From contig JAXQJY010000030.1 of the NCBI GenBank assembly GCA_037042185.1, positions 2,604,001-2,668,000 of the forward strand: DNA of 64,000 nt, written 5' to 3'. The notes beneath the pieces were generated by a model. It searched no databases. It worked only from the letters and a program-made list of their open reading frames with translations, and had not been told where the DNA came from. This document shows positions 22,201-32,532 of this stretch, in pieces. Source of the DNA: Sordariomycetes sp. S80-01Y (lineage: Eukaryota; Ascomycota; Sordariomycetes). The position numbers were made by a program, and so were the translations under genes. Position 1 is the stretch's first letter. Each line of letters starts with the position of its first letter.

Positions 22201-24441
22201 GCAGCCATCAGTCAGTTATTCAAACCTACGGGTCCCCTGGTACCTAGAGTTGCTGGTATCGGGAGTGGCTCGTGGGACGACTCCATCGCTAAGCTTGGTC
22301 TGGGGCACGAGCAGAGGCCCAAGGTGGTCATATGCCACGACACATCCTTTGCTATCGTTACATCGGAGAAGACGATTAATCTCTACAGCAACGCCTCTTT
22401 CCAGCAGATGGGGACGCTGAAGCACGGCGAACTGCTTGTGGCAGCTCAGTACAACCTCGAAGGCAGCATGATCGTAAGCTGTGGCGTTAGAACTGTTAAG
22501 GTCTGGGACACGTTGTCCGCTCGCGAGCTTTACACACTCCCAAACCCCAGCCGTTTGAGAGCGATGAATGCAACCTTCTCCCGTGACTCCTCAGAAGTCA
22601 TCATTGTCTGCGTAGACGGAAATTTGAGGCGGTATGGTCTGTCCGAGTCTGATGGCTGGCTGGACGTCCCCTGGCAAGTCTTCAACGAGCCCGCTCCGGG
22701 CAGGGGAGGAGGAACGCCTGACTCGATAGCCTTCAACGCAGATGGGAGCCAAGTTGCCATATCCTATCGAACTCGACCGATTACGGTCTGGGACACAGAG
22801 ACGGGCACCCGCATAGGTCGCACCCACGGCAGGACAGGACGGCAGGTGACGCGTAAAGACAATGTTGACTATGCCACCCGCCTAGTCTGGTCGACCGGAA
22901 CCACAGAACACGTTGTTGGAATCTTCACTGATGGACTCGTCTTCAAGTGGTACCCCGAAGAGCCCCGTTGCGAAGTCATGAAAGAGTCAATCGGAGCAAC
23001 GGAGGTCGCATGCAGCCCCGACGGCCGACTGATCGTCACAGCACAGCGCGACGGTTCTCTTTCCATCATCGACTTTGACAACTTTGCCATCATTTATCAC
23101 CTGAGCTGCGCGGTGCGTGCCCATTACGTCGCCTTCAGTCCGGATGGACGTCGCATCCTGGATCTGAGGGACTCATCCTGCAACATCTGGGAACCCAATG
23201 TACTTCTTCGTATCTCGGAACAGGACGAAAAAAGCAGGGGTAAGGCGAGCTCGCACCTTGAGAGCTCCATAACGTACTCCCCGGCTTCGGAGGCAGCGGC
23301 CATATTGCTTGAGCCGGTCACAACCCTCGCCGTGGATCCGTCTAGTACCGCATTTGCCTTTGGAACCAACGGCGGAACTGTCAAATACTGCCAGGACGAG
23401 TCCCTCGAAATTATCAGTATCGACATTAGCTCTCTGAAAATCACCTGCCTCGCACTGAGCAACGACGGTAGCATGATCGCAGTCGCAACCACCGCCAACA
23501 AAGTGATCGTCAAGACCACGCCACAGCCCGGCAGCTCCGGGACCAAGACGGTCTTGGAAGGCAAGTGTCGTGCTCCCATCTGGGAGTTGCTCTTCAGCGC
23601 CGACGGACAGCACTTGTTGGTAAATTGCGCGGTACAACTGGAGATCTGGTCCATGGACAGTCGCGCCATGGTCTTCGATCGGCCCAACAACGGTCTGGCA
23701 AAAGGCTTTACCCTCCATCCGGCTATGAATGACGCTTTCCTGGTATTTGACGCCATGAAAGTCGAATCAATGGCAAGTTCTGGGCAGAGCATCGCAATTC
23801 CCTGGACGATAGAGGGCAATTCGCTGGTGGATTTCATGAAAAGTCACGCGTTTGGCCTTGACGAGAGCTTGAATGTTCCTCTTAACTGGGATGTGTCTCA
23901 CATACTGACGTCCCAAAGAGGATCACGGGTTCTTTTGCACCTCTCGGAAGCCAAAGAATGGAGAAATCCAGGTCTAGATCCGTCACTATTTGTTCTTCTC
24001 GACACTTCAAGCGTGGCAAATCCGACCCATGGATCTTCCACGGAGCCCATCCAGGGCGCTCTTCTCCCAAGCCAAGTCGAGTCCCTGGTGAACATACCAA
24101 TCGGTCTGATCCCCGACGAGGCCAATATAAGAAGAGGCCCTCAGCACCCGGTCTCCATGCGACGAGAGTCGCAGGATCCGAGCGCGGGCGCTGGCCCCTC
24201 GGTGACCCATGAGCGGTCCCTCCTAGTCTTTATCGACCACGACTTCTGGGTGAGAACGTGGAGTCTGGGCGATGCGGGCGGGAACTGCAAGAAACACTTC
24301 TTCCTGCCGCAGGATTGGGTGCACATGGACAGCCTCGAGATCTCGCGGATGACCCCAGACGGGCGGTATTTGTGTCCTCGCAGCGGGGAGGTGGCTGTTG
24401 TCGTGAATGGGCATAGGCTAGATGCAATAGAGGGGGTGTAA
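19281..24441 (+). CDS. NLR-like STAND protein: alpha/beta hydrolase (SesB-type) - NACHT - WD40
   Basis: The proposed exons are 19281..19283, 19391..19936, 20001..20463 and 20513..24441, giving 1646 residues. The first coding exon would be just the ATG, followed by gtatgt; the intron has a good branch site (aactaat) and acceptor (gtccag). No ATG in the long frame can serve otherwise. Residues about 70-330 are an alpha/beta hydrolase of the SesB kind: FVHGLGGT, nucleophile elbow CHSMGG (Ser175), ATPHRG and ANHSTVCK (likely catalytic His302). Residues about 385-560 are a NACHT ATPase with Walker A GRPGSGKS (417-424) and Walker B WVIDALDES (about 520). From about 915 to the end is a diverged WD40 propeller (VKVWDTLS, ITVWDTETG). 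Fungal proteins of this build are proposed innate-immunity or heterokaryon-incompatibility receptors that release hydrolase activity on ligand binding. The repeats are not near-identical, unlike HNWD genes. Confidence 0.85.
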
Positions 24442-24877
24442 AAGTGACTGATCAATCCAAGAAAATTACTCACAAGCCTGCCTATAAAGTTAGGAAGATA
24501 TCTCCGTGCCTGTGCTTTGTCATGGAAGTAAATCCACTCGAGTCCTAAGACTGCATAACCATAATACGAGGACCGTTGACGTATACTAACGCTTAGCGCA
24601 TCTATTGGAGGAACGCAGCAACACAGCCTTCACTTTATATCGCGATCAGGCTAGACCAAGGTTCATTCGCTCCCCTAGAATCCAGCTTTTTCAGCTCTGG
24701 AGGCTATGCTCTGCTCCTTGACTAACATCTAACCCATCTGTCAAGCTAACCGCCGCGCGCTAAGCCCCTTATACACCACACCACCCCAGCACCACGACAC
24801 AGCCAGTAGCTCGTTTCCGCCCACGCAATTGACTAGAGCAGCCACAAGACACACTCAACAACCTCCAAGCCCGCGCA
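24442..24877. other. Intergenic region, no gene seen
   Basis: This is the 3' flank of the NLR-like gene. It contains no open frame worth noting. The second half is C- and A-rich, as in fungal 5' UTRs, which weakly supports a gene start at 24878. Confidence 0.35.
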
Positions 24878-25255
24878 ATGCCTCCCATCACTTCAACCGG
24901 AATCGCAAACCCCCAGAAGACCTCGCTTGCTCGGCTTCAGCCTGCCGATCCTAACCCGCCCATCCCCACAGTGCCTCACCATCCCGGCAATGAAACAACC
25001 CGCTTGCCCGCTTAGGAAGTTCTCAACCCAAGCCCACCCCTGCGCGGAGCCTCGTACTTCCGCCTGTCGAAGGCGCTCTGGCACATGTCAGCCGGCGAGC
25101 TATGCACCCCAGACGCGCAATGGCGTCGCTTTTTCTTCAGCAGGTGGGCTTGGCTGGGCCGCGAGCTGACTGCCGCATCCCCGGCATCGAGGGCGCAGCT
25201 GGTGGCGGCGTTTGATGGAACGTGCCCTTGCAGGGTGGGAGTGCTTAGAGCGTGA
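24878..25255 (+). CDS. Possible small gene (doubtful; one intron or one stop)
   Basis: From the ATG at 24878 a 126-codon frame runs to TGA at 25253-25255, interrupted once by TAG at 25013-25015. The TAG is also the end of a possible acceptor (cccgcttag), and a possible donor (gtgcct, weak) lies 45 bp before it in the same phase. Removing 24971..25015 would give 110 residues. The second half looks like real protein, with ordered aromatic and hydrophobic residues: ASYFRLSKALWHMSAGE, WRRFFFSRWAWLGRELTAA and QLVAAFDGTCPCRVGV. I do not recognise the family. It could be a small gene with a weak intron, or a gene recently broken by one stop. Alternatively it is chance. Confidence 0.4.
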
Positions 25256-25512
25256 ATCGTCCAGTTTGGAAAGAGGGAACCTCAAGGTGGGCTCTAATGC
25301 GCCGGAATGAGCTGCGAGTGTGGGCTGAGGCCCGTGGTTAGGGTTGTATCGATCCTTCGCCTCGCTTAGGATACCCCTGATGTAAATCAGCCTGGACTTA
25401 CATAAAACGTCCAGTCCCCAGTGCGCTCTTCAACAGCATACTACTTCCTAAGAACGCTTCACGATCCAAGAATAGTTCGTACACGTAAGGGAACAAGCAG
25501 CAACCAGCAACC

Positions 25513-26274
25513 ATGGCTCTCCGAACCGCCCTCTCCGCCTTCACCCTCGCCTCCCTGGCCGGCGCCCGCGAAATCCCCGACAACGTGCGCGCCTTCTACG
25601 ACCGGGTGACCTCGTCGGGCGAGTGCGCCAACCCGGTCTCGTCGACGGACTTCCACTCCGTCTACGGCGGGGGCTCCGGCTTCGGCTACTGCGCCGACTC
25701 CTCCAGCGACGTCGTCTACATCTCTGGGCAGTCCTCGCAGCTCACCAACATGGACGTGTGCTGCGACGGCATCCAAGACGGCCCCGCGGACGACGGACGC
25801 TGCGAGACAGACCCTAGCCTGCTGAGCATCACGGCCTTCCAGTACCTCGTGGAGGGCTACGGGACGGGACAGAAGGACCTGGACGCCAACGCCCACCCGT
25901 ACGTTGTCTTTGGCAACACCGGCGACACCCCCGGCTGGCCCACCTTCAACCCGCAGGACCACGGCATCGAGCCCCTGTCGGTCATGGCCGTCGTCTGCGG
26001 CGACCAGCTCTTCTACGGCGTGTGGGGGGACATGAACGGCGACGACGGAGACGACGCCATGGTTGGAGAGGCTTCCATTTCCCTGGCGACGGCGTGCTTT
26101 GGACAGGAGATGAACGGCAACTTTGGGTACGACGGCAATGATGTGCTGTACGTCGCGTTCCCGGGAAGCGAGGCTGTCCCTGGTGCCAGCGGTGCGGCGT
26201 GGACGGCGCAGAACTTCGACGACTTCGAGGCTAGCATTGCTGACCTCGGAAACCGTCTGATCGAGAGGCTCTAA
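25513..26274 (+). CDS. Secreted GH75 fungal chitosanase
   Basis: This single-exon gene encodes 253 residues with an N-terminal signal peptide (residues 1-18, cleavage after LAGA). It fits the fungal GH75 endo-chitosanase family in length and in motifs. The conserved block YGVWGDMNGDDGDD then AMVGEASISLATACF holds Asp173 and Glu186. Their 13-residue spacing matches the Asp/Glu pair known to be catalytic in the Fusarium solani enzyme. Cysteines at the expected places (GECAN, GFGYCAD, DVCCDG, ATACF) suit a secreted fold. The enzyme cuts chitosan, the deacetylated form of chitin, outside the cell. That serves nutrition, remodelling of its own wall, or attack on other fungi and insects. A TATA-like acataaaac lies about 110 bp before the start. 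The identification is secure. Confidence 0.92.
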   Translation: MALRTALSAFTLASLAGAREIPDNVRAFYDRVTSSGECANPVSSTDFHSVYGGGSGFGYCADSSSDVVYISGQSSQLTNMDVCCDGIQDGPADDGRCETDPSLLSITAFQYLVEGYGTGQKDLDANAHPYVVFGNTGDTPGWPTFNPQDHGIEPLSVMAVVCGDQLFYGVWGDMNGDDGDDAMVGEASISLATACFGQEMNGNFGYDGNDVLYVAFPGSEAVPGASGAAWTAQNFDDFEASIADLGNRLIERL

Positions 26275-26382
26275 GTGGGAGTCGTGCTACGAGATGGATC
26301 AGTGGTATGGTAAATAGGGGTAGCATATGACATTGATCTATCGTCATCATTCGTATCTCATCAGATATCTTCATGGAACGTT

Positions 26383-28443
26383 TCACCCCTGAGCCTGAGC
26401 CATCTTAATCCTGCCTTCCAGAACAGGCGCAATCGTCCTGGTCCAGTCGACGCTCATCTCGCCCTCATTTAGCGGATCGCACACGCTGGCCTTCACTTTC
26501 GCCCTCACCGCCCATCTCGTCCAGAACTTCCTCATTAGCAGCACCTCGAAGTCCATCGCATCGTCTTCGACCGCGTCCGGATCCTCGGGCTCTCCTTCGC
26601 TGTCGCTGTCGCTGTCGTCGTTGATGGGTGTCTTGTTCAGGCCCAACCTACGCTGCAGGAAGTCCGACCATGCTTTGTCGCCCTCGCTCTTCTCAGCTGG
26701 CTTTTGCGAGTCTCCTGTCTGGGCAGTCGTCTTATTACACTCATCGTTGGCGGGCTTCTTCGTGGTGGCTGCGGAAAGCGGCGTGGGCGCGTCGCTTGCG
26801 ACTGAGATCCACGACTCGGCGAGGTTCTTCCACTGGCCAACCGTCCTCAATCCCATAAAATATTGGCGGAGTATCGTGGATATCAGGATGCCATTTTCCT
26901 CGTCGACAATCTCCTCGGCCTGGCCGCCCTCGGATCGAACTAGAAGGGGCATGTAACCGTCTATATCTGTTAGCAAATGCACCTCACACAGACTGTCGCA
27001 GGTTGAATTACCTTTACCCCTGCCCATGTAGCCGCGCGTCGCGAGCTTGTACTTTCTCTCGGGCTCGTACTGCTCGCCGTTGACGAGCAGCGACGTCAAC
27101 CTCTTCCCGCTGGGCTGCGCGGGATCGAAGCCAAACTCGAGTCCCGAAACCTGCGGGAACCGTCCCTCGAGCGCCGGGTACGTTGACACGCCGTTCTCCA
27201 GCGCATCCCAGATCGCCTGCCCCGTCACTCGCAGCAGCACCACGGGATCCTCGAAGGGGAAGCACGTCGTGATGTCCTTGATCCTGATGGCACCGGGCGG
27301 GTAGATCTGCCCACCGCGAATCGTCCCGGACGCCATTATGGTGCAGTCCGCGTGATGGTACTGCCGCATGACGTCGCAGACGAAGTTGCCGATGTTGGAC
27401 TCCTTCATGCGCACCGTGCTGAAGCGCGCATCGAGAGGCATGGCCGTCCACCCGACCGGTCTTGACAAGGATTGCTGCAGCTTCGATGTCAGGTCGCGCA
27501 CGAGCTTGACGGTCGGCTCGTGCTCTGGAATTTCAGAAGTGACGTCTCGGCGCGTAATGTCGAAATCCCATCCTGAACCGTCCTGCTTCTTCCAGGCCTC
27601 GATGTAGCTCAATTGTTGAAAGTCGGAGCCCGATCTCAACACATGGGTCCCCTTGATCAGATTGTGCGAATAGTAGTGATCGTGACCACCCAAGATTATG
27701 TCCATGATGCCGTCCGTCTTCTCGGCCAGCTTGTTGTCGTTCGGCTCGCGCATGTGGCTGAGGCACACGACGATCTCAGCACCGTCCTTCCTCAGCTGGG
27801 GCACCAGCTCCTTGGCCGTCTCGCTCGCGGACTTGTATATCAGATTCGGTGGGAGGGAGTTGATCGTTTCTAGCCATTCGCGCTCGCCGAGGCCAATGAC
27901 GCCAATTTTGATGCCGTTAGAGGACGTGAACATGTGGGTGCGCTTAGCGTTGCCCATGGGAACATCTTTACCAAGGGCCGGATCCAGGACGTTGGCAAGC
28001 AGCCAGGGGAAGTTGGTCTTGGAGGTGAGATGTTGGAATTGCTTGACGCCAAAGTCGAAATCGTGGTTCTAGGACTGTCAGCAGTTGTCCGCATGGATGC
28101 GAAACGGTATTCATACCCCGACGCAGGCGACATCTGTTCCAATTGCATTGAGCACGGGAACCATGTGTCGACCCTTGGTCACTGTGCTCTCCAAGCTCGG
28201 GTTGAAGACATCCCCCGAGAAGAAGGTCAGCAGCTTCGACTGGTCCTCATACTCCTTTGCCTCTTGGTAGTCCTTGCACAGGGTCATGAAGCGCGCCAGG
28301 CCGCCAATGGGCTCCGCGCTGGACGGATCAACGTGGTAGACATCGTTATAGTGCAAGATTCGCAGGTCCGGGGGCCCGCCGTCCTTGCGGCCAGAGGTGT
28401 ATGTGGCGCTGCGGTTGGGCGGGATGTCGCCCTTGGGTGCCAT
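26383..28443 (-). CDS. 5'-nucleotidase / UshA-type metallophosphoesterase, cytosolic
   Basis: The three exons 28443..28117, 28068..27012 and 26960..26383 encode 653 residues. The two introns are 48 bp and 51 bp; the second has branch gctaac. The N-terminal calcineurin-like domain shows the metal-binding motifs in order: LHYNDVYHVDP, FFSGDVFNPS, GNHDFDFG (formed by the first splice), CLSHM and GGHDHYY. The C-terminal 5'-nucleotidase domain starts about residue 310 and has KESNIGNFVCDVMR, GTIRGG and FPFEDPVVLL. There is no signal peptide, so unlike UshA it should act inside the cell. The last 150 residues are an extra tail with an acidic run (DDSDSDSEGEPEDPD). It would release phosphate from nucleotides or related metabolites; substrate preference is not readable. 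The ATG at 28443 is preferred over upstream in-frame starts because those give a low-complexity His/Ser leader. Confidence 0.88.
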
Positions 28444-29276
28444 TGCGGTGGATGTGATGGAGAAGAGAAGCTTAAGAATAGTTCCAAGAAAGACCCAAAA
28501 GAACAAGGAAAGGAAGCAAGGAGAAGTCGCGGTCTGCTCGGCTGGGCTCGAGCTCAGGCGGTGATGCTGATGCTGATGGCGATGGTGATGTTGGGGTTGG
28601 AGGAAGAACAGTGAGGGGGAGGGGCATTGAAGCGCGGACTGTCGCGTGTCAGCAGCCATGGCACTTAGCAATTGGCTGCCTCCATGACGCTTTAACATCA
28701 CCTCGATTGCCACTGGTCAGAACCCGACGTTACTAACCTTAGCTTACTTTGCTTCAGGGCCTCTCCACAACGGAGGACCCTTAAAACCCCTGGACCCGCT
28801 GTGCTTATGCTGAAGATGCAGATCTCACCGCCGGCCGGTCCCATTGGGCGGAGACGTCAATGTACCTGGTCGTATATTGGCTGGCAACAATGAAGTTAAC
28901 AATGTCAAATTTTGTATCCAAAAGGAAGCGGACACTGTGGTTAGCAACGATCTGTATTCCACGCAGTCACACCACGGACAAGTTGGCGGGAGTCTACGGC
29001 TCTGTCAGTCACAGGGAGCGAGACACTACGGCTCTGTGAAGACCAGGGAGCAAGAGAGCACCGAGGCTCTGATCGGAAGAGCTATTGAGCTTGCCACGTA
29101 TGGCATCCCTATTTGGGCCCAGTCAGTCAAGCCAACATTGTAGCCAGAACATCCTCCAATCAAGATCCCATGCCCCTGCCAAATACCGTCCGTAGTGGCA
29201 GTGACCGAGTACGGCGAGACTTCAGTGTTTTACGCGTTCCTCCTTGCGCAATGTGCATCCAGGTGTTCCCAAAATC
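28444..29276. other. Intergenic region with a short two-copy repeat
   Basis: This 833-bp region is the promoter side of the nucleotidase gene and the 3' side of the MFS gene. It includes a GATGCT/GATGGT-rich stretch (28560-28605) and the repeat at 28994-29057. No gene is seen. Confidence 0.4.
28994..29057 (+). repeat. Imperfect 32-bp direct repeat, two copies
   Basis: Two adjacent copies (28994-29025 and 29026-29057) share ctacggctctgt at their starts and agggagc near their ends, differing at about seven positions. They are non-coding and look like a simple local duplication. Confidence 0.6.
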
Positions 29277-30956
29277 TTACAAAGCGGCTCTGCCGCGCGA
29301 CTCATATGGCATGGCCAGCACCAGAAGTCCTGCCGCAATGAAGAGCGCGCCGCTGGTGTAGACAGGCGCTGACGTTTCCAGGTCGGCAAACATAGCGATG
29401 ATGGGCTGCAACAATTAGTATGACGCTGCGCAAGGGGGGTGGATTGGACACCTACAGCCATGACACCGAAAATCCGGTTGCAAGTAGCCGTCAGCGCATT
29501 GCCAGTACCACGTTGCGGCGTAGGGAACAGCTCGGGCGTGTAACCGTACAGCACAGCGTACATTGTGCTGCTGCAAAAGTTGAAGGCGCAGTTCCATCCT
29601 AGCAGCTCAGTGCTCGACTTGGCGATGGTGGAGCAGTACAGGAATACGCCCGTCAGCGTTGTCGCGCCAAACAGGGCGCCCTTTCGGCCAATGTAGGGCA
29701 GCTCGACCAGCCATCCACCCAGGAGGGATCCGGGAACACCAAGGGTCGCGATGATGAGGTTATTGCGGTAGGTAATGTAGGTGCTTCCGTCCCCGAACTC
29801 GACACCGCGCATGGCCTGGATGTATGGCAAGAAGGCGTTGTAAAGGGGGTAACCAAGGCCGATCAAAGCCCAGACGGCCATGATGAGACCCGTGCTGAGG
29901 GCCAGGCGCTTGGTGGAGAAGAGTGTCTTGATCTGGCTGGAATCCAGCTTCTGCAGGTGACGCTTGAAGGTGGTGCTAACATCCGTCTTGCGCGTGTAGC
30001 CTTCGGGCTCGCAGGCTCGCAGATCGGCCAAAGTCAGATCAGATGTCTTGCCGTTGCGCCTTGCCACCTCGTGAACAACGGCCACGGCCTCCTCGTCTCG
30101 GCCCTTGCTCATCAGGTATTTGGGCGACTCAAAAATCGTAAAGCAGACGAATCGGATAAAGAACATGAGCATGGTGAGGCCGCCCATGGTGATCAAGAAG
30201 TAGCGCCAGCCCATGTTGTCGCTCTTGGTGCAAGTCTCCTCGGTTTGCTGACACGTCAAGTTGCCGAGCAGCGGCCAGGCGACAAGATTTGTGATGACTT
30301 GCGCGATGGCCCAGTCGACCGAGAGGACGGTCAGCAGGTACTGATGCGAGGCCGGGAGGAACTCGAGGAAGATGGCCGAATCAACAGGCAAGTTGCCGCC
30401 CACGCCGAAAGACCAGAATGCAGCAAAAACGCAGGCCGCAGCAAAGTTGGGCGACCCAGCAGCGACGAGGCCCCAGAGAGCAGTCAACCCAAGCGTCAAG
30501 TTGAAGCCCCATTTGCGACCGAAGATGTCGCATCCAAACCCCCAAAATGCAGCGCCACCCAGCAGGCCAATGTTCTGGCTGAGGGTGAAGATGGGAGGCC
30601 GGGGCGGGCCAAATTCGTTGGCGATGGGGGTGAGGGCCAAGGAGGTGACGATGGGCCACAAGTTATCAGCAGCCCAACCGAAGCCAACGACGATGAAGAG
30701 CTGCCACTGATACCAGCCCATGCCGATGTCTTGGATCTATATCTGTCAGCGACCAAGCGCGATATGGTAGATGGTCCGAACTTACGGCGTGGTTCAACAC
30801 CCGTGCCTTCGCATCGTAGACCGGGTCAAGGACGCCAGTTGGGAGAATGGCAGCATCTTCAGCACCTACGCTGGTGCTGCCTCTACGAGCCTCGAGGTCG
30901 CCACCCGGTGACACCCCGTCACCCATCTTGCGATCAGGCTCCGAGTCGCTGCCCAT
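29277..30956 (-). CDS. MFS transporter (sugar-porter/SV2-like, 12 spans)
   Basis: The exons 30956..30786, 30736..29456 and 29405..29277 give 526 residues. Introns of 49 bp and 50 bp were placed by phase. The second splice gives GVMAPIIAMFADLE, which runs into the last membrane span. The N-terminal 57 residues are cytosolic, then spans begin at YQWQLFIVVGFGWAADN. The loop 2-3 signature is present (GCDIFGRKWGFN), as is an acidic, proline-flanked region after span 4 (GGNLPVDSAIFLEFLP). The central loop is cytosolic (GRDEEAVAVVHEVARRNGK), and the second-half signature YTPELFPTPQRGTGNA is typical of this group. A long external loop holds two cysteines (LTCQQTEETC). It is a plasma-membrane proton-coupled carrier. 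I cannot tell whether it carries phosphate, organic ions or a sugar derivative. It follows the nucleotidase gene on the same strand but with its own promoter. Confidence 0.88.
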
Positions 30957-32091
30957 TTTGGCTGGTAGGAAGTATACTTTTCGTCCAGATACCGATGATG
31001 CTTGCCGCGGGGATGTGCAGGTGATGGGATGCGACACGACAGCCTTGTAGCCCGTCGGTCAAGATGGGGATCCGACGTTTCTTTAATGCGCCGAGGCAGC
31101 TGCGGGAGATCGCCGTCAGAACGTGCAGCTCAGATTCTGGTCCGTGATCCGGAATCCACATGAATTTCCGCTTGAAGGATCGAAAAGCGGCTCGAGGGGC
31201 AAGGCGAGATGTCGGGGTGCGATGATGCGATGGGAGACAGTCCGTGATTGGGCCTCGAGACGAACTAGATCTGCGCCTTGCCAACGGCGAGGCCGTAAAA
31301 CCTCCTAAGCTCCTCTTTGCAGGCGTTCAAAAGCGGTTCGATGTGGGGGTATCGTCGCTTATCGCCACGGACTGAGTGTGACGGTTGCAGAGTCGCATCA
31401 CGGACTTCGCTTCACTTCCGACATCCACCATGGTCGGCTTTGTCGAACAACACCCGTGGCAGCAAAAAGCCTGACATACCGTCACCTCCGTCAACCCAGG
31501 CACCGAGACCGTCCAGTTAATCGGTACCTGGACGCTGCGCAGAGGTTGTTGGCCTTAAGCTCGTCTGGTGGCCTTCGCGACAGATGCGGAGCGCGTGCAG
31601 AATGATGACGTGATGGTGGCTGGACGAGGGCCATCGCCTCCCACCGTCAGGGAGGACGGGCTTCGCAATCCTTCACAGCGGCTGGAAAAGAGGTGTTGCG
31701 CATGTCGGAGGGTTCATGATGCCTTCACGAATTTGAGCGAGTTCAAATGAAGTCCCGCCCATCGAAAGCGCGCTCCTGCCTCGGGAATGCGATCACATGG
31801 GCCCTACAGCACTGCCCGTCGAGCAAAGGTAGGCTACCCTGCGACTCTAGATAATTGAGGCCTGCTCACGAAGAAAGTCTCGCTTGTTGGCATTATACCC
31901 TCGATATAGCCAGTGCACGCAAGACCTAATACGACTTTTCTGAGCGTGTGGGATCTTCCATGGAAGTACATTGTAAGCTGACCTTTGGAACAGCATTCAT
32001 CCCCAAAGCGCAAACACATGGCACCGTACAATTTCACCACTCCATCAGGGGCTCATACGCACTCCGTAGCATTGACCGAAAACCTCCCTCC
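30957..32091. other. Intergenic region upstream of MFS gene
   Basis: These 1.1 kb separate the start of the MFS gene from the 3' end of the lectin gene. Only short frames are seen, and no repeat or RNA gene is recognised. Confidence 0.4.
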
Positions 32092-32532
32092 TCAGGAACC
32101 AATGACAATATCGAGCTGCAGCTCCTTGCCGTCGGTATTCTTGAACTTAGCCATGATGGTCCTCCCCTCCTGGTTCGTAGCCTTCCACTCCCTCCTCTGG
32201 GCCTCCCTCGCCTTGGCCCTCTCCGCCTTGCCGCCCTCGTAGTACTCAGGAAGGCACCTGACGCCCGTGTCCTCGTCGCGGAGGTTGGTCACGATGTCCA
32301 CCCACGGCTTCCAGTTGTGCACGCCCATGGCGACGAAGAAGCACTCGCGGTTCGCCTCCGTCTTGAAGCGCAGGATGCCCGACGTGCCCGAGTCGCCCAT
32401 GGTGAGCGTCGGCGTCATGGGCGAGAGGTCCCACTGCCCCCCGCGGGCGTAATGCCAGACGCCCGTCTCGATGAGGTTGAAGTAGGTGCGGCTGTCGGTC
32501 TGGTAGATGCGGGTCTTGATGGTGTAAGTCAT
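32092..32532 (-). CDS. Fungal fruit-body lectin (Agaricus bisporus lectin family)
   Basis: This single-exon gene encodes 146 residues, the usual length of the family. The sequence begins MTYTIKTRIYQTDSRTYFN, and then come VWHYARGGQWD, LTMGDSGTSGILRF, MGVHNWKPWVDIVTNL and PEYYEGGKAERAKAREAQR. These are the hallmarks of fruit-body lectins such as ABL, XCL and the Arthrobotrys lectin. These proteins bind Gal-GalNAc (T-antigen) and GlcNAc on two faces of a beta-sandwich. They are cytosolic (no signal peptide, as here), and several are toxic to nematodes or insects, so a storage or defence role is likely. A TATA box (TATAAA, 32713-32708) lies upstream at about 175 bp. The identification is secure. 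Confidence 0.92.
   Translation of the reverse strand: MTYTIKTRIYQTDSRTYFNLIETGVWHYARGGQWDLSPMTPTLTMGDSGTSGILRFKTEANRECFFVAMGVHNWKPWVDIVTNLRDEDTGVRCLPEYYEGGKAERAKAREAQRREWKATNQEGRTIMAKFKNTDGKELQLDIVIGS

Noticed and set aside
29957-31024. Plus-strand frame of 355 codons
   Set aside because: It is antisense to the MFS transporter and composed mostly of charged low-complexity residues.
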